Part shown: positions 7,987 through 16,443 of the stretch, one piece after another | Layout: the number at the start of each line of letters is the position of its first letter | How positions within the stretch are numbered: position 1 is the first letter of the stretch | NCBI GenBank assembly: GCA_041396705.1 | Contig: JAWKYB010000020.1 | Location: forward strand, 22,267 to 86,266 | Source: Alphaproteobacteria bacterium | GTDB taxonomy: Bacteria; Pseudomonadota; Alphaproteobacteria; CALKHQ01 | Length of the DNA: 64,000 nucleotides | Reading direction: 5' to 3' | The notes under the pieces: model-generated | Told to the model about the DNA's origin: nothing | The model's database searches: none | The model's input: only the letters and a program-made list of their open reading frames with translations | Program-made: the position numbers and the translations under genes

Positions 7987-8184
7987 CGTTCGACCGTGCG
8001 TCGTTGCCGGCCGGCGAGCCGGGGCGCGTTGCCGCCACGCCTTCGCCACATTCCGGCGCTCCAATCGCGATCGGGCGGACGGCCGGTCGTTCCGGCGCTT
8101 GCCGGCGGCGGTACAGCGCGACGCCGCGCCCGGCCAGGGCCGAAGCAAGGCCGCTCGGCCGCCCGAACGAGAGGGGAGCGGAAC

Positions 8185-8439
8185 ATGCGCCGTTTCATCG
8201 GTCCGGTCATCGCCGCGGCGATGCTCGCGTCGGTGCCGTTCGTGCTCAGCGACGAAGCCACCGGCGTCGTCCGCGACGTCAATCCGGTCGAACACACCCT
8301 GACGCTCGAGAACGGCATCGTCTTCCAGCTGCCGGCCGACCGCATCGGGTCGGACGTCGCGCCCGGCCAGCGCGTGCGGGTGAAGTACGAATCGCGCGGC
8401 GGCCACAACGTTGCCAGCGACATCGTCCTCGATATCTGA
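8185..8439 (+). CDS. Small exported DUF1344-domain protein (copy 2)
   Basis: 84 residues starting at the ATG at 8185, behind GAGGGGAGCGG. A weak signal peptide or membrane anchor (IGPVIAAAMLASVPFVL) is followed by a domain clearly paralogous to the preceding gene: HTLTLENGIVFQLP against QTLTLEDGTVFQLP. The frame is open far upstream, but only the short form aligns with copy 1. The function of the family is unknown. The pair probably arose by duplication, and they are about 310 bases apart, so they may be separately transcribed. Confidence 0.8.
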   Translation: MRRFIGPVIAAAMLASVPFVLSDEATGVVRDVNPVEHTLTLENGIVFQLPADRIGSDVAPGQRVRVKYESRGGHNVASDIVLDI

Positions 8440-8552
8440 GCGCGCGCGGCCGCTGTGCAAGCGCTGCCGCGGTGCCCGGCACCGCGCCGCGATCTGGATC
8501 GGCCGATGCCGAGGTCCTATGGTCCGGGGCATGACGCGCAGGAGGTGAATCC

Positions 8553-9470
8553 ATGCCCCGCATCCGCTTGTTCCTGGCCGGTCTGTGCACGGCGCTGGCC
8601 GCGCTGGCGCTTGCGGCGCCGGCATCGGCCGCCGCCGCCGACTATGCGCTCTACGGCGACACCCTGCTGTGGCGGCTCGATCCGCCCGGCGGCGGCGCGC
8701 CGAGCTATGCCGTCGGCACCATCCACATGGTCGACCCGGTATTGGAGCCGAGCCTGCAGCGGGCGCGCGACCGGCTGCGCGAGGCCGGCGCGCTGATCGT
8801 CGAAACCGACGTCTCCGACGCGGCCCAGCTCGATGTGGTTGCGGCGATGATCCTGACCGACGGCCGCGCGCTGCCGGACCTGATCGGCAAGGAGGCGTTC
8901 GACCGGCTGGCGGCGATCGCCGAGGACTACGGGCTGCCCGGGATCTTCCTGCGCACGCTGGCGCCGTGGGGCGCCGCCCTGATGATCAGCGTGCCGGCGG
9001 AGCAGATGCAGCGGATGGCGGCGGGCGACGCGGTGTTCGACCAGGCGCTGATCGATTCGGCCCAGGCCTGGGGCCTGCCGGTGGAGACGCTGGAGTCGAT
9101 CGACGAGCAGATCGACGCCTTCGCCGGCCACTCCGAGGCCGACCAGATCACCATGCTGCTGCACGCGATCGAGGTCCACGACCAACTGGACGCGATGGTC
9201 GAAGCGATGCTGGCACGCTATGTCGCCGGCGACCTTGCCGGCCTCGCCGAGCTTGCCCTGGTCGAGATGAGCGCCGGCGACGAGACGCTCGACGCGCGGG
9301 TGCTCGACGCGCTGATCACCGACCGCAACCGACGGATGGCAGAGCGCATGCTGCCGCTCCTGGCGCAGCACCCGCATCTGGTCGCCATCGGCGCCATGCA
9401 CCTGCCGGGCGAAGAGGGCGTTCTCAACCTGCTTGCCCAGCAGGGCTGGAAGATCAGCCCGGCGCGCTGA
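8553..9470 (+). CDS. TraB/GumN-family protein (copy 1), exported
   Basis: 305 residues with an excellent ribosome site (AGGAGGTGAATCC then ATG) and a Sec signal peptide (residues 1-28). The family hallmark, two GxxH motifs, is present: GTIH at 55-58 and AIGAMHLPGEEGVLNLL at ~278-294. TraB/GumN/TIKI proteins are proposed metal-dependent proteases, with activity shown for animal TIKI. Bacterial members are mostly uncharacterised. A paralogue of similar length follows. A short inverted repeat (CCGCCGGC, 9476-9483 with 9490-9497) follows the stop. Confidence 0.87.
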   Translation: MPRIRLFLAGLCTALAALALAAPASAAAADYALYGDTLLWRLDPPGGGAPSYAVGTIHMVDPVLEPSLQRARDRLREAGALIVETDVSDAAQLDVVAAMILTDGRALPDLIGKEAFDRLAAIAEDYGLPGIFLRTLAPWGAALMISVPAEQMQRMAAGDAVFDQALIDSAQAWGLPVETLESIDEQIDAFAGHSEADQITMLLHAIEVHDQLDAMVEAMLARYVAGDLAGLAELALVEMSAGDETLDARVLDALITDRNRRMAERMLPLLAQHPHLVAIGAMHLPGEEGVLNLLAQQGWKISPAR

Positions 9471-9475
9471 CCGGG

Positions 9476-9497
9476 CCGCCGGCGGTATTGCCGGCGG
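9476..9497 (+). terminator. 8-bp hairpin after TraB copy 1
   Basis: CCGCCGGC (9476-9483), 6-base loop, GCCGGCGG (9490-9497), starting 6 bases after the stop codon and followed only by a short A/T-containing stretch. It is a weak candidate terminator. Confidence 0.3.
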
Positions 9498-9584
9498 TCG
9501 ATACAAAATCGAACAACCGCCGGTAACGGCTGCGGCGCGCAATGCGCTATTGACGTGTCACCGCGTTCCGACGTGAGGGTTGAC

Positions 9585-10516
9585 ATGGTGCAGGCAGCGA
9601 ATTGGCCAGGCCGCATCCGGCGGGCGGCGGCAGCGGCGGCGGCCTGGGCCTTTGCCGCGGTCGCCCCGGCACTGGCCGGCGCCGGGCCGGACTTCCTCGA
9701 CGGGCCGCTGATGTGGCGCCTGGACCCACCTTTCGGCGGCGAGCCGAGCTACATCGTCGGGACGATGCATGTGGCGGACGCGCGCCTGGACCCGGCGCTG
9801 GAGCGGGCGATAGCCCGGCTCGGCGAGACCGGGGCGCTGATCGTCGAGGCGGTGCCGGACCAGACCTTCAGCGCGCGCTATCAGATGGCGACGTACATGG
9901 TCGACGGCCGCGACCTGGCGGAGATGCTCGGCCCGGATCGCTTCGCGCGCCTCGTCGAGGTCGCCGCGCCACTGGGCATACCCGACATCCTGCTGCGCAA
10001 GATCGAGCCCTGGCGGTTGATGTTCGAGCTGCTCTACTCCGATGAGCAGCTGGCGCGCATCGCCGAGGGCGAGCCGGTCTTCGACCAGAGCCTGATCCAG
10101 TCCGCCCAGTCCGACGACCTGATGGTCGTCGGCCTGGAGACGGCGGACGACCAGATCGCCGCGTTGCGCGCCATCCCGCCGGAACTGGCGCTGCAGATCC
10201 TGATCGGCCAGATCGAGGACCGCGGCCTGGTCGCACGCACGCTCGACCAGGCGACCGAAATCTATGTCGCCGACAATCTGGGCCAGGTGGCCGCCTTCAC
10301 GGCGGATGGCATGGGCGAATATTGGGGCGACATGGACCAGGCGCGTTCCTGCGCCCGATGGTCGAACAGCGCAATCTGCACATGGCGGAACGGCTCAAGT
10401 GGTACCTGGTCCAGCGCCCCTATCTGGTGGCCATCGGCGCGATGCATCTGCCGGGCAAGACCGGCGTCCTCAGCCTGCTGGTGCAGCAGGGCTGGACGGT
10501 GCGCCCGGCGCCCTGA
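9585..10516 (+). pseudogene. TraB/GumN-family protein (copy 2), apparent frameshift
   Basis: The N-terminal ~255 residues read from ATG 9585 (ribosome site GAGGG at 9575) with a signal peptide and GTMH, clearly paralogous to copy 1. At about 10340-10350 the homology leaves this frame and resumes in the -1 frame (RPMVEQRNLHMAERL to AIGAMHLPGKTGVLSLL), ending at TGA 10516. A single missing base within GGCGCGTTCCTG would restore a ~310-residue protein with both GxxH motifs. In the unshifted frame the reading runs on into the next gene, giving a spurious 684-codon fusion. Because the second half still codes perfectly, the lesion is very recent or is a sequence error. Confidence 0.8.
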
Positions 10517-10625
10517 GCCCGCGCGTGCGGCCAAGGCCCGGCATCCTTGCGCCGCAAGGCATGCGTCGCTAAGACGGGCGCCGGCGGCCGACTCGCTCGC
10601 GCCGTCGGACGGCGTGGGAGACGGC

Positions 10626-11609
10626 ATGGGGCGGTGGATCGCGCTGGCGGGCAAGATCGTCGTCACCGGTCTGCTGGCCTGGCTCGCGGTGCGGACGGTC
10701 GATTTCGAGGCCGTCGGCGCGCGCTGGGCCCTGCTCGACCCGCTCTGGCTGGTGCCGGCCGCCGCGCTGATCGCGATCCAGCTCGGCGTCGCCGCCTGGC
10801 GCTGGTACCGGATCGGGCTCGGCCTGGGCGCCGCCACACCGCTCGTCCGCTGCAGCTGGATCACGCTGGTCTCGATGTTCTTCAACCAGACCCTGCCTTC
10901 GGTGATCGGCGGCGACGCGATCCGCGTCTGGCTGACCCGTGACGTCGCCGGCGGCATCCGCATGGCGGTGCACACGGTGCTGGTCGACCGCGGCGCCGGG
11001 CTGCTCGGCCTGCTGCTGCTCGGCACGCTGTGCCTGCCGGGGTCGCTGGCGCTGGTCGACGACGATGCCGGGCGGCTGACGCTGATCCTCATCGTCAGCG
11101 GCGGCATTGCCGGCGCGGTGGTGTTCTTCCTGCTCGGTCTGGCGCCGTCGGCCGGCGTGCGGCTGCCCGGGTTCCTGGTCGAGATCCGGCGCTTCGTCGC
11201 CGGCGCCACCCGCGTGCTGCTGCGCCTGCGCCCCGGCGTCGCGGTGTGGTCGGCGGCGCTGACGGTCCATCTGCTGACCGTCGCGATCCTGCTCTGCCTC
11301 GCCCGCGGCATCGCGGTGCCGCTGTCGGCGCCGCAGGCGCTGTACCTGGTGCCGCCGGTGCTGATGATCACGGTGCTGCCGATCACGGTGGCCGGCTGGG
11401 GCCTGCGCGAGGGTGCCATGATCGCCGCGCTGGACTATGTCGACGTGCCGGCCGACGACGCCTTCGCCCTGTCGGTGCTGTTCGGAGTCGCGTATCTGAT
11501 CCTCGGCGCCATCGGCGGGCTGACCTGGCTGGCGGCGCGGGGCGAGCGGGAACGCGCGCGGTCCGCACCCGCGGTGGCGCCTTCGCCGGTCGATGCCGGC
11601 CGTGGCTGA
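10626..11609 (+). CDS. Lysylphosphatidylglycerol synthase TM-region/UPF0104-family membrane protein (flippase-like)
   Basis: 327 residues, about eight membrane helices. The family signature is visible: FFNQTLPSVIGGDAIRVWL at about residues 84-102, the RGAGLLGL block and the C-terminal PITVAGWGLREGA. This group (AglD/MprF N-domain-like) is associated with flipping or supply of lipid-linked sugars. The start at ATG 10626 was chosen because the protein begins cleanly there; the frame continues upstream only through the frameshifted TraB gene. The end overlaps the next gene by 17 bases. Together with the three genes downstream it makes a putative glycolipid/glycoconjugate cluster. Confidence 0.85.
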   Translation: MGRWIALAGKIVVTGLLAWLAVRTVDFEAVGARWALLDPLWLVPAAALIAIQLGVAAWRWYRIGLGLGAATPLVRCSWITLVSMFFNQTLPSVIGGDAIRVWLTRDVAGGIRMAVHTVLVDRGAGLLGLLLLGTLCLPGSLALVDDDAGRLTLILIVSGGIAGAVVFFLLGLAPSAGVRLPGFLVEIRRFVAGATRVLLRLRPGVAVWSAALTVHLLTVAILLCLARGIAVPLSAPQALYLVPPVLMITVLPITVAGWGLREGAMIAALDYVDVPADDAFALSVLFGVAYLILGAIGGLTWLAARGERERARSAPAVAPSPVDAGRG

Positions 11610-13107
11610 GGCCGTGCGGGCGGTCGCGGCGTCGCCGCATGCGGCCGACGAAGCGCAGGCCGCCGCAGGCGCGGTGCCGGCGCTGTCGTCGCGCAAGCGC
11701 GCGCTGCGCGAACTGGTCGACCGGCTTGCCGGCCGCTACGACCGCTGGCGCCGGCGCAACCGCTATTTCTATGCCGAGGATGCGCGCTACATGCGCTTCC
11801 TGGTGCCCGAGGGCGTCTCGGTGCTGGAGCTCGGCTGCGGCGCCGGCGACCTGCTTGCGGCGCTCAAGCCCGAGCGCGGCGTCGGCGTCGACTTCAGCGA
11901 ACCGATGCTGGCGCTGGCGCGCGCGCGCCATCCCGGCCTCGGCTTCCACCTCGGCGACGTCGAGGCGCTCGACCGGGTCGCCGGGCTGGACGGCACCTAC
12001 GACGCCATCGTGCTGTCGGACACCATCGGCGCGCTCGACGACTGCCTGTCGACGCTGAAGCAGCTGCACGCTTTCAGCCACCGCAACACCCGGGTCGTCG
12101 TCAGCTACTATTCTCGGGCTTGGGGGCCGATCTTCCGGCTGGCGGCTTGGCTCAGGCTGAAGCAGCCGAGCCGCCAGCAGAACTGGCTGTCGACCGACGA
12201 CATCGCCAACCTGCTCGACCTTGCCGACTTCGAGGTGATCAAGCGCGAGTGGCGGGTGCTGTCGCCGCGGCACATGTTCGGCCTCGGGCGGCTGATCAAC
12301 CGCTTCGTCGCGACGCTGCCCGGCATCCGGCGGCTGTGCCTGCGCAACCACATCGTGGCGCGGCCGCGACCGCGCCAGCCGCTGGGAGGCCTGTCGGCGA
12401 CCGTGCTGATCCCGTGCCGCAACGAGCGCGGCAACGTGGAGCCGGCGGTGACCCGCCTGCCGCGCTTCTGCGACGACATCGAGGTGCTGTTCGTCGAGGG
12501 CCACAGCAAGGACGGCACCTGGGACGAGATCCAGCGGGTGATCGCCGCCTATCCGGACATGGACATCAAGGCGCTGCGCCAGCCGGGCAAGGGCAAGGGC
12601 GACGCGGTGCGCGCCGGTTTCGCGGCCGCCCGCGGCGACGTGCTGATGATCCTCGATGCCGACCTGACCATGCCGCCGGAGGACCTGCCCAAGTACTACG
12701 AGGCGCTGGCGAGCGGGAAGGGCGAGTTCGTCAACGGCTCGCGCCTGGTCTATCCGATGCAGCACCAGGCCATGCGCACGCTGAACCTGATCGCCAACCA
12801 CATCTTCTCGATGCTGTTCACCTACCTGCTGAACCAGCGCTACACCGACACGCTGTGCGGTACCAAGGTGCTGCTGCGCGCGGACTATCTGCGCATCGCG
12901 GCCAACCGCAGCTATTTCGGCGACTTCGATCCGTTCGGCGACTTCGACCTGATCTTCGGCGCATCGAAGCTGAACCTGAAAACGGCGGAGGTGCCGATCC
13001 GCTATGCCGCGCGCGACTATGGCGAGACCCAGATCTCGCGCTTCCGCCACGGCTGGCTGCTGCTGCGCATGGTCTGCTTCGCCTTCATGAAGCTGAAGGC
13101 GCTGTGA
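11593..13107 (+). CDS. Methyltransferase-GT2 glycosyltransferase fusion protein
   Basis: 504 residues with two domains. Residues ~40-230 are a class I SAM methyltransferase (VLELGCGAGD at ~76-85, VGVDFSEPM). Residues ~264-500 are a family-2, dolichol-phosphate-mannose-synthase-like glycosyltransferase (TVLIPCRNERGN, then ILDADLTM with the metal-binding DxD at about residue 353-355, and GTKVLLRADYL). It probably transfers a sugar from a nucleotide donor to a polyprenyl phosphate at the inner membrane. The methyltransferase target is unknown. The gene overlaps the flippase-like gene by 17 bases and is followed after 10 bases by another methyltransferase, supporting one operon. Confidence 0.87.
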   Translation: MPAVAEAVRAVAASPHAADEAQAAAGAVPALSSRKRALRELVDRLAGRYDRWRRRNRYFYAEDARYMRFLVPEGVSVLELGCGAGDLLAALKPERGVGVDFSEPMLALARARHPGLGFHLGDVEALDRVAGLDGTYDAIVLSDTIGALDDCLSTLKQLHAFSHRNTRVVVSYYSRAWGPIFRLAAWLRLKQPSRQQNWLSTDDIANLLDLADFEVIKREWRVLSPRHMFGLGRLINRFVATLPGIRRLCLRNHIVARPRPRQPLGGLSATVLIPCRNERGNVEPAVTRLPRFCDDIEVLFVEGHSKDGTWDEIQRVIAAYPDMDIKALRQPGKGKGDAVRAGFAAARGDVLMILDADLTMPPEDLPKYYEALASGKGEFVNGSRLVYPMQHQAMRTLNLIANHIFSMLFTYLLNQRYTDTLCGTKVLLRADYLRIAANRSYFGDFDPFGDFDLIFGASKLNLKTAEVPIRYAARDYGETQISRFRHGWLLLRMVCFAFMKLKAL

Positions 13108-13117
13108 CGCCGGCACC

Positions 13118-13861
13118 GTGAGCGGCGACGACCACGATCCGGCCCGCTATCGCGACCGCTGGCTGGCCAAGCCGGTGCTGCGCGCGCTGTACACCGACAT
13201 GTACCGCCGCATGGCGGCGCGGCTGGTGCCGGGCCCGACGCTGGAGCTCGGCGGCGGCTCGGGCAACTTCGCCGCCTTCGCCCCCGACGTGGTGGCGACC
13301 GACATCGTGCCGGCGCCGTGGCTGGCGGCGGTGTGCGACGCCCAGCAGCTTCCCTTCGCCGACGCCAGCTTCGCCAACATCGTGCTGTTCGACGTGCTGC
13401 ACCATATCGAGCGGCCGCTGCGGTTCCTGCGCGAGGCGGCCCGCGTGCTGCGGCCCGGCGGGCGCATCGTGCTGTGCGAACCGGCGATGACGCCGCTCAG
13501 CCGGCCGTTCTACACCCACCTGCACCCGGAGCCGGTCGACATGGCCGCCGATCCGCTGGCCGATGGGCCGCCGACGCCCGGCCGCGACCCGTTCGACGCC
13601 AACCAGGCGATCCCGACGCTGCTGTTCCGCCGCCCCGCCGGTCGCGCCGGGCTGGCCGCGGCGGTGCCCGCCCTGGCGCTGGCCGAATGCCGGCTGCTGT
13701 CGCTGTGGGCCTATCCGCTGTCGGGCGGCTTCAGGCGCTGGTCGCTGGTGCCGGCTGCGCTGGTGCCGGCGCTGCTGCGGCTCGAAGGGCTGCTGCTGCC
13801 GCTGCTGGGTCCGCTGCAGGCCTTTCGCCTGCTGGCTGTGGTCGAGAAAAGGGTGGGTTGA
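13118..13861 (+). CDS. Class I SAM-dependent methyltransferase of the glycoconjugate cluster
   Basis: 247 residues from a GTG at 13118. The N-terminal region carries LELGGGSGNFAAF (~residue 43 onward), then DIVPAPW, LPFADASFANIVLFDVLHHIERP and LRPGGRIVL, the classic methyltransferase type-11 pattern. The C-terminal ~60 residues are hydrophobic (LVPALLRLEGLLLPLLGPLQAF), suggesting membrane association, which fits a lipid-linked substrate. The stop (13859-13861) is separated from the next ATG by one base, so coupling is likely. Confidence 0.84.
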   Translation: MSGDDHDPARYRDRWLAKPVLRALYTDMYRRMAARLVPGPTLELGGGSGNFAAFAPDVVATDIVPAPWLAAVCDAQQLPFADASFANIVLFDVLHHIERPLRFLREAARVLRPGGRIVLCEPAMTPLSRPFYTHLHPEPVDMAADPLADGPPTPGRDPFDANQAIPTLLFRRPAGRAGLAAAVPALALAECRLLSLWAYPLSGGFRRWSLVPAALVPALLRLEGLLLPLLGPLQAFRLLAVVEKRVG

Positions 13862-13862
13862 G

Positions 13863-15233
13863 ATGGCGGACGACGGCCATCTCGGCCTGCGCGCGCGGCT
13901 GCAGCGGCTGGCGCCGCTGTTCGCCATCGCCTTTGCGGTCCGCGCGCTCTACGCCTTCGCGATGGTGCTGATCGACGGCGACGCCGCGCTGATGTCGCCG
14001 GATTCGCATGGCTTCGCCGCCGCCACCGGGACCTTCGTGCGCGCGTTGGAGCGCGGTGCCGTTTCGGGCTGGGACTGGCTCGGGCCGGAGCTCGACCGCA
14101 TGCCGATCCCGCACTGGCTGATGGCGCTGACCACCGCGCAGTTCGGGCAGGGCGGCATCTTCGGCTACGTGCTGCTGCAGGGCGCGATCGACGCCGCCAC
14201 CTGCGTGGCGATCGCCGCCACCGCGGCGGCGCTGCGCCGCGACCTGTTCCGGCCCGCAGCGGTCGTGGCCGTCCTCAACCCGACCATGATCGCCGTGTCG
14301 GGGCTGTATCTGACCGACACCGTGTTCGTCTTCTTCGTCGCGGTCGCGTTCCTGGCGGTGGCCCGCTGGCTGCGCGCGCCCGACTGGTCGTGGGCGCTGG
14401 CCATCGGCATGGCGCTCGGGCTGGCTGGGCTCAGCCGGACCATGGCCGTCGCCTTCATCCCGGTGCTGGCGCTGGCGATGGCAGCGGCCGCGCTGGTCCT
14501 GCGCGGGCGGCTGCTGCGGCGCCTGGCCCAGGCCGCCGCCGCCACCGCCGTTGCCGCCGCCTGTTTCGCGCCGATCCTGGCGCGCAACGTCGGCGTCTAC
14601 GGCGCCTGGGCGGTGACGCCGCAGTCCGGCGTGCACATGCTGCTGTGGCAGGCCTCGCTGGTGCGCGAGGGCATCGACGGAACCCCCTTCGCCGAGGCGG
14701 CGCGACAGGCGCTCGACGAATTCGATGCGCGCAACCCCGACCTCGACCGGTCGAATCCCTTCGTCGTGTCGGCGGCGATGCAATCGCTGGCGGTGGAAAA
14801 GCTCGCCGCATACGGGCCGGCCGCCATCGCCCGCGCCTGGGCCAAGGGCGCGATCATCAACCTGGCGGCACCGGCGGCGACCGTCGTGCCGACCTTCGCC
14901 GCGCTGTCCGGCACCAGCTTCTACGAGACGCGCGGCGACGGCATCGTCGACAAGATCGGCACCTTCCTGTTCGACAACGCCAGTCCGCTCTATGCCTGGA
15001 TCGTCGGCCTCGGCATCCTCGGCGTCGCGGTGCTGCGGCTGGTCCAGCTGCGCGGGCTGTGGATCTGGCTGCGCACGCCCGGCGCGCGGCTTTTTCTCGG
15101 CTTCGCCGCGCTGTGGGTCGGCTTCGTGCTGGCGGTCAACGGGCCGGTGGCCTCGCCGAAATACCGCTTGCCGATCGAGCCGATGCTGGCGGTCGCCTGC
15201 GCCTTCGGCCTGTCGCGCCGTCGCCCGGCCTGA
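13863..15233 (+). CDS. GT39/ArnT-like polytopic membrane glycosyltransferase
   Basis: 456 residues with roughly ten membrane helices and an N-terminal periplasmic-loop acidic motif (SPDSHGF at about residues 44-50) in the place where PMT_2/ArnT enzymes carry catalytic aspartates. Such enzymes use a polyprenyl-phosphate sugar as donor. The GT2 domain encoded two genes upstream would be a suitable source of that donor. The start at ATG 13863 sits one base after the previous stop. It is the last gene of the cluster, and 143 bases separate it from rplU, which has its own promoter. Confidence 0.8.
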   Translation: MADDGHLGLRARLQRLAPLFAIAFAVRALYAFAMVLIDGDAALMSPDSHGFAAATGTFVRALERGAVSGWDWLGPELDRMPIPHWLMALTTAQFGQGGIFGYVLLQGAIDAATCVAIAATAAALRRDLFRPAAVVAVLNPTMIAVSGLYLTDTVFVFFVAVAFLAVARWLRAPDWSWALAIGMALGLAGLSRTMAVAFIPVLALAMAAAALVLRGRLLRRLAQAAAATAVAAACFAPILARNVGVYGAWAVTPQSGVHMLLWQASLVREGIDGTPFAEAARQALDEFDARNPDLDRSNPFVVSAAMQSLAVEKLAAYGPAAIARAWAKGAIINLAAPAATVVPTFAALSGTSFYETRGDGIVDKIGTFLFDNASPLYAWIVGLGILGVAVLRLVQLRGLWIWLRTPGARLFLGFAALWVGFVLAVNGPVASPKYRLPIEPMLAVACAFGLSRRRPA

Positions 15234-15270
15234 ACCGGTCGCGAAATCCGCCGCACGCCCGCCAATTCGG

Positions 15271-15298
15271 TTGACTCGGGGCCGGCCGGCCGTATAGT
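15271..15298 (+). promoter_or_regulatory. Sigma-70 promoter of rplU-rpmA
   Basis: TTGACT (15271-15276) and TATAGT (15293-15298) are separated by 16 bases. Transcription should start near 15305, giving a leader of about 70 bases before the rplU ATG. The leader includes a small inverted repeat GCACCG/CGGTGC around 15308-15328. Confidence 0.75.
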
Positions 15299-15376
15299 GC
15301 GCCGCTCGCACCGCGGGGCCGACGGTGCAAGGGTTTCTATTGTCCGGCTCGAACGCAGACGAACGGTTTCTGACAG

Positions 15377-16051
15377 ATGTACGCAGTCATCAAGACGGGC
15401 GGCAAACAATATCGGGTTTCGCCGAGCGACCAGATCGTTGTTGAGCGCCTGGCCGGCGAGGCCGGAGATCAGGTGCGGCTCGACGCCGTGCTCGCCATCG
15501 GCGAAGGCGCCGAGCTGAAGGTCGGTTCGCCGACCATCGCCGGCGCCGCGGTCGACGCGACCGTGGTCGACCAGCCGCGCGCCCGCAAGATTCTGGTGTT
15601 CAAGAAGCGCCGCCGCCAGGGCTCGCGCCGCCTGAACGGCCATCGCCAGCTGCAGACGGTGCTGCGCATCGACGCGATCCACGCCGAGGGCGCGCCCGCA
15701 CTGACCGAGAAGGCGCCGGCGAAGGCGAAGGCCGAAAAGCCCGCCAAGGCCAAGGCCGCGGACAAGCAGGCGGAGCCAGCGCCGACGGCCGAGGAAGCGG
15801 TGGCCGGATCCCCGCCGGAGCTGCTGACCGCGCCGCAGGGCGAGGCCGACGATCTGAAGAAGATCTCCGGCGTCGGCCCCAAGCTGGAAAAAACGCTGAA
15901 CGAGCTCGGCATCTATCATTACGCGCAGATCGCCGCGTTCACGCCCGAACAGGTCGCCTGGGTCGACGAGCGCCTGAAGTTCAAGGGCCGGATCGAGCGC
16001 GAGGACTGGATCGAGCAGGCCAAGACCCTGGCCGCCGAGAAGGAGGGCTGA
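15377..16051 (+). CDS. rplU: 50S ribosomal protein L21 with C-terminal helix-hairpin-helix extension
   Basis: 224 residues, about twice the length of E. coli L21. Residues 1-~103 are canonical L21 (MYAVIKTGGKQYRV start, KKRRRQGSRRLNGHRQ near 78-93). An Ala/Lys-rich linker (~110-145) follows. Residues ~158-220 form a helix-hairpin-helix-type domain (LKKISGVGPKLEKTLNELGI, then VAWVDERLKFKGRIERE) like the one found at the C-terminus of some NADH dehydrogenase and L21 proteins of alphaproteobacteria. It binds 23S rRNA in the large subunit. The role of the tail is unknown, and nucleic-acid binding is plausible. It is 3 bases from rpmA. Confidence 0.96.
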   Translation: MYAVIKTGGKQYRVSPSDQIVVERLAGEAGDQVRLDAVLAIGEGAELKVGSPTIAGAAVDATVVDQPRARKILVFKKRRRQGSRRLNGHRQLQTVLRIDAIHAEGAPALTEKAPAKAKAEKPAKAKAADKQAEPAPTAEEAVAGSPPELLTAPQGEADDLKKISGVGPKLEKTLNELGIYHYAQIAAFTPEQVAWVDERLKFKGRIEREDWIEQAKTLAAEKEG

Positions 16052-16054
16052 GAC

Positions 16055-16321
16055 ATGGCGCACAAAAAGGCTGGCGGCAGTTCGCGCAACGGCCGCGACT
16101 CTCCCGGCCAGCGCCTGGGCGTCAAGCGCTTCGGCGGCGAGCTGGTGCGGGCCGGCAACATCATCGTGCGCCAGCGCGGTACCAACTTCCATCCCGGTAC
16201 CAATGTCGGGCTGGGCCGCGACTACACGATTTTCGCGACCGCCGACGGCCATGTCGAATTCCGGCAGGGCTTCAAGCGCCGCACCTACATCTCGGTGGTG
16301 CCGGCGAAGGCCGCCGAATAG
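16055..16321 (+). CDS. rpmA: 50S ribosomal protein L27
   Basis: 88 residues, canonical L27. It starts MAHKKAGGSSRNGRDSPGQR, whose flexible N-terminus reaches the peptidyl-transferase centre. LGVKRFGG, GNIIVRQRGT and VGLGRDYT follow. No N-terminal presequence of the firmicute type is present. It is co-transcribed with rplU and followed by a strong intrinsic terminator. Confidence 0.98.
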   Translation: MAHKKAGGSSRNGRDSPGQRLGVKRFGGELVRAGNIIVRQRGTNFHPGTNVGLGRDYTIFATADGHVEFRQGFKRRTYISVVPAKAAE

Positions 16322-16359
16322 CGCATCGCGCCGTCCGCGGCGCCGCGAACCGATGCGAC

Positions 16360-16387
16360 GGGGAATGGCATGCCATTCCCCGTTTTT
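16360..16387 (+). terminator. Rho-independent terminator after rpmA
   Basis: A perfect palindrome of two 11-base arms, GGGGAATGGCA (16360-16370) and TGCCATTCCCC (16371-16381), followed by GTTTTT. This textbook intrinsic terminator separates the ribosomal operon from obg. Confidence 0.9.
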
Positions 16388-16443
16388 GCGTGGAGCCCTC
16401 GTGCTATCCTCGCGCGCGGCGCGGGCCGGGGGACCGTTGAACG

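Larger units (their letters stand above)
7872..8184. other. 313-base gene-free region containing two hairpins
   Basis: Spacer between the two DUF1344 genes. It contains two perfect G+C-rich inverted repeats (7882-7909 and 7951-7986, listed separately). The remaining ~200 bases up to 8184 show no gene and no clear promoter. Confidence 0.6.

Noticed and set aside
9555..11609. A 684-codon TraB-flippase fusion
   Set aside because: The TraB homology continues in another frame (to 10516). The flippase-like family starts at ATG 10626, so the continuous frame is an effect of the frameshift.
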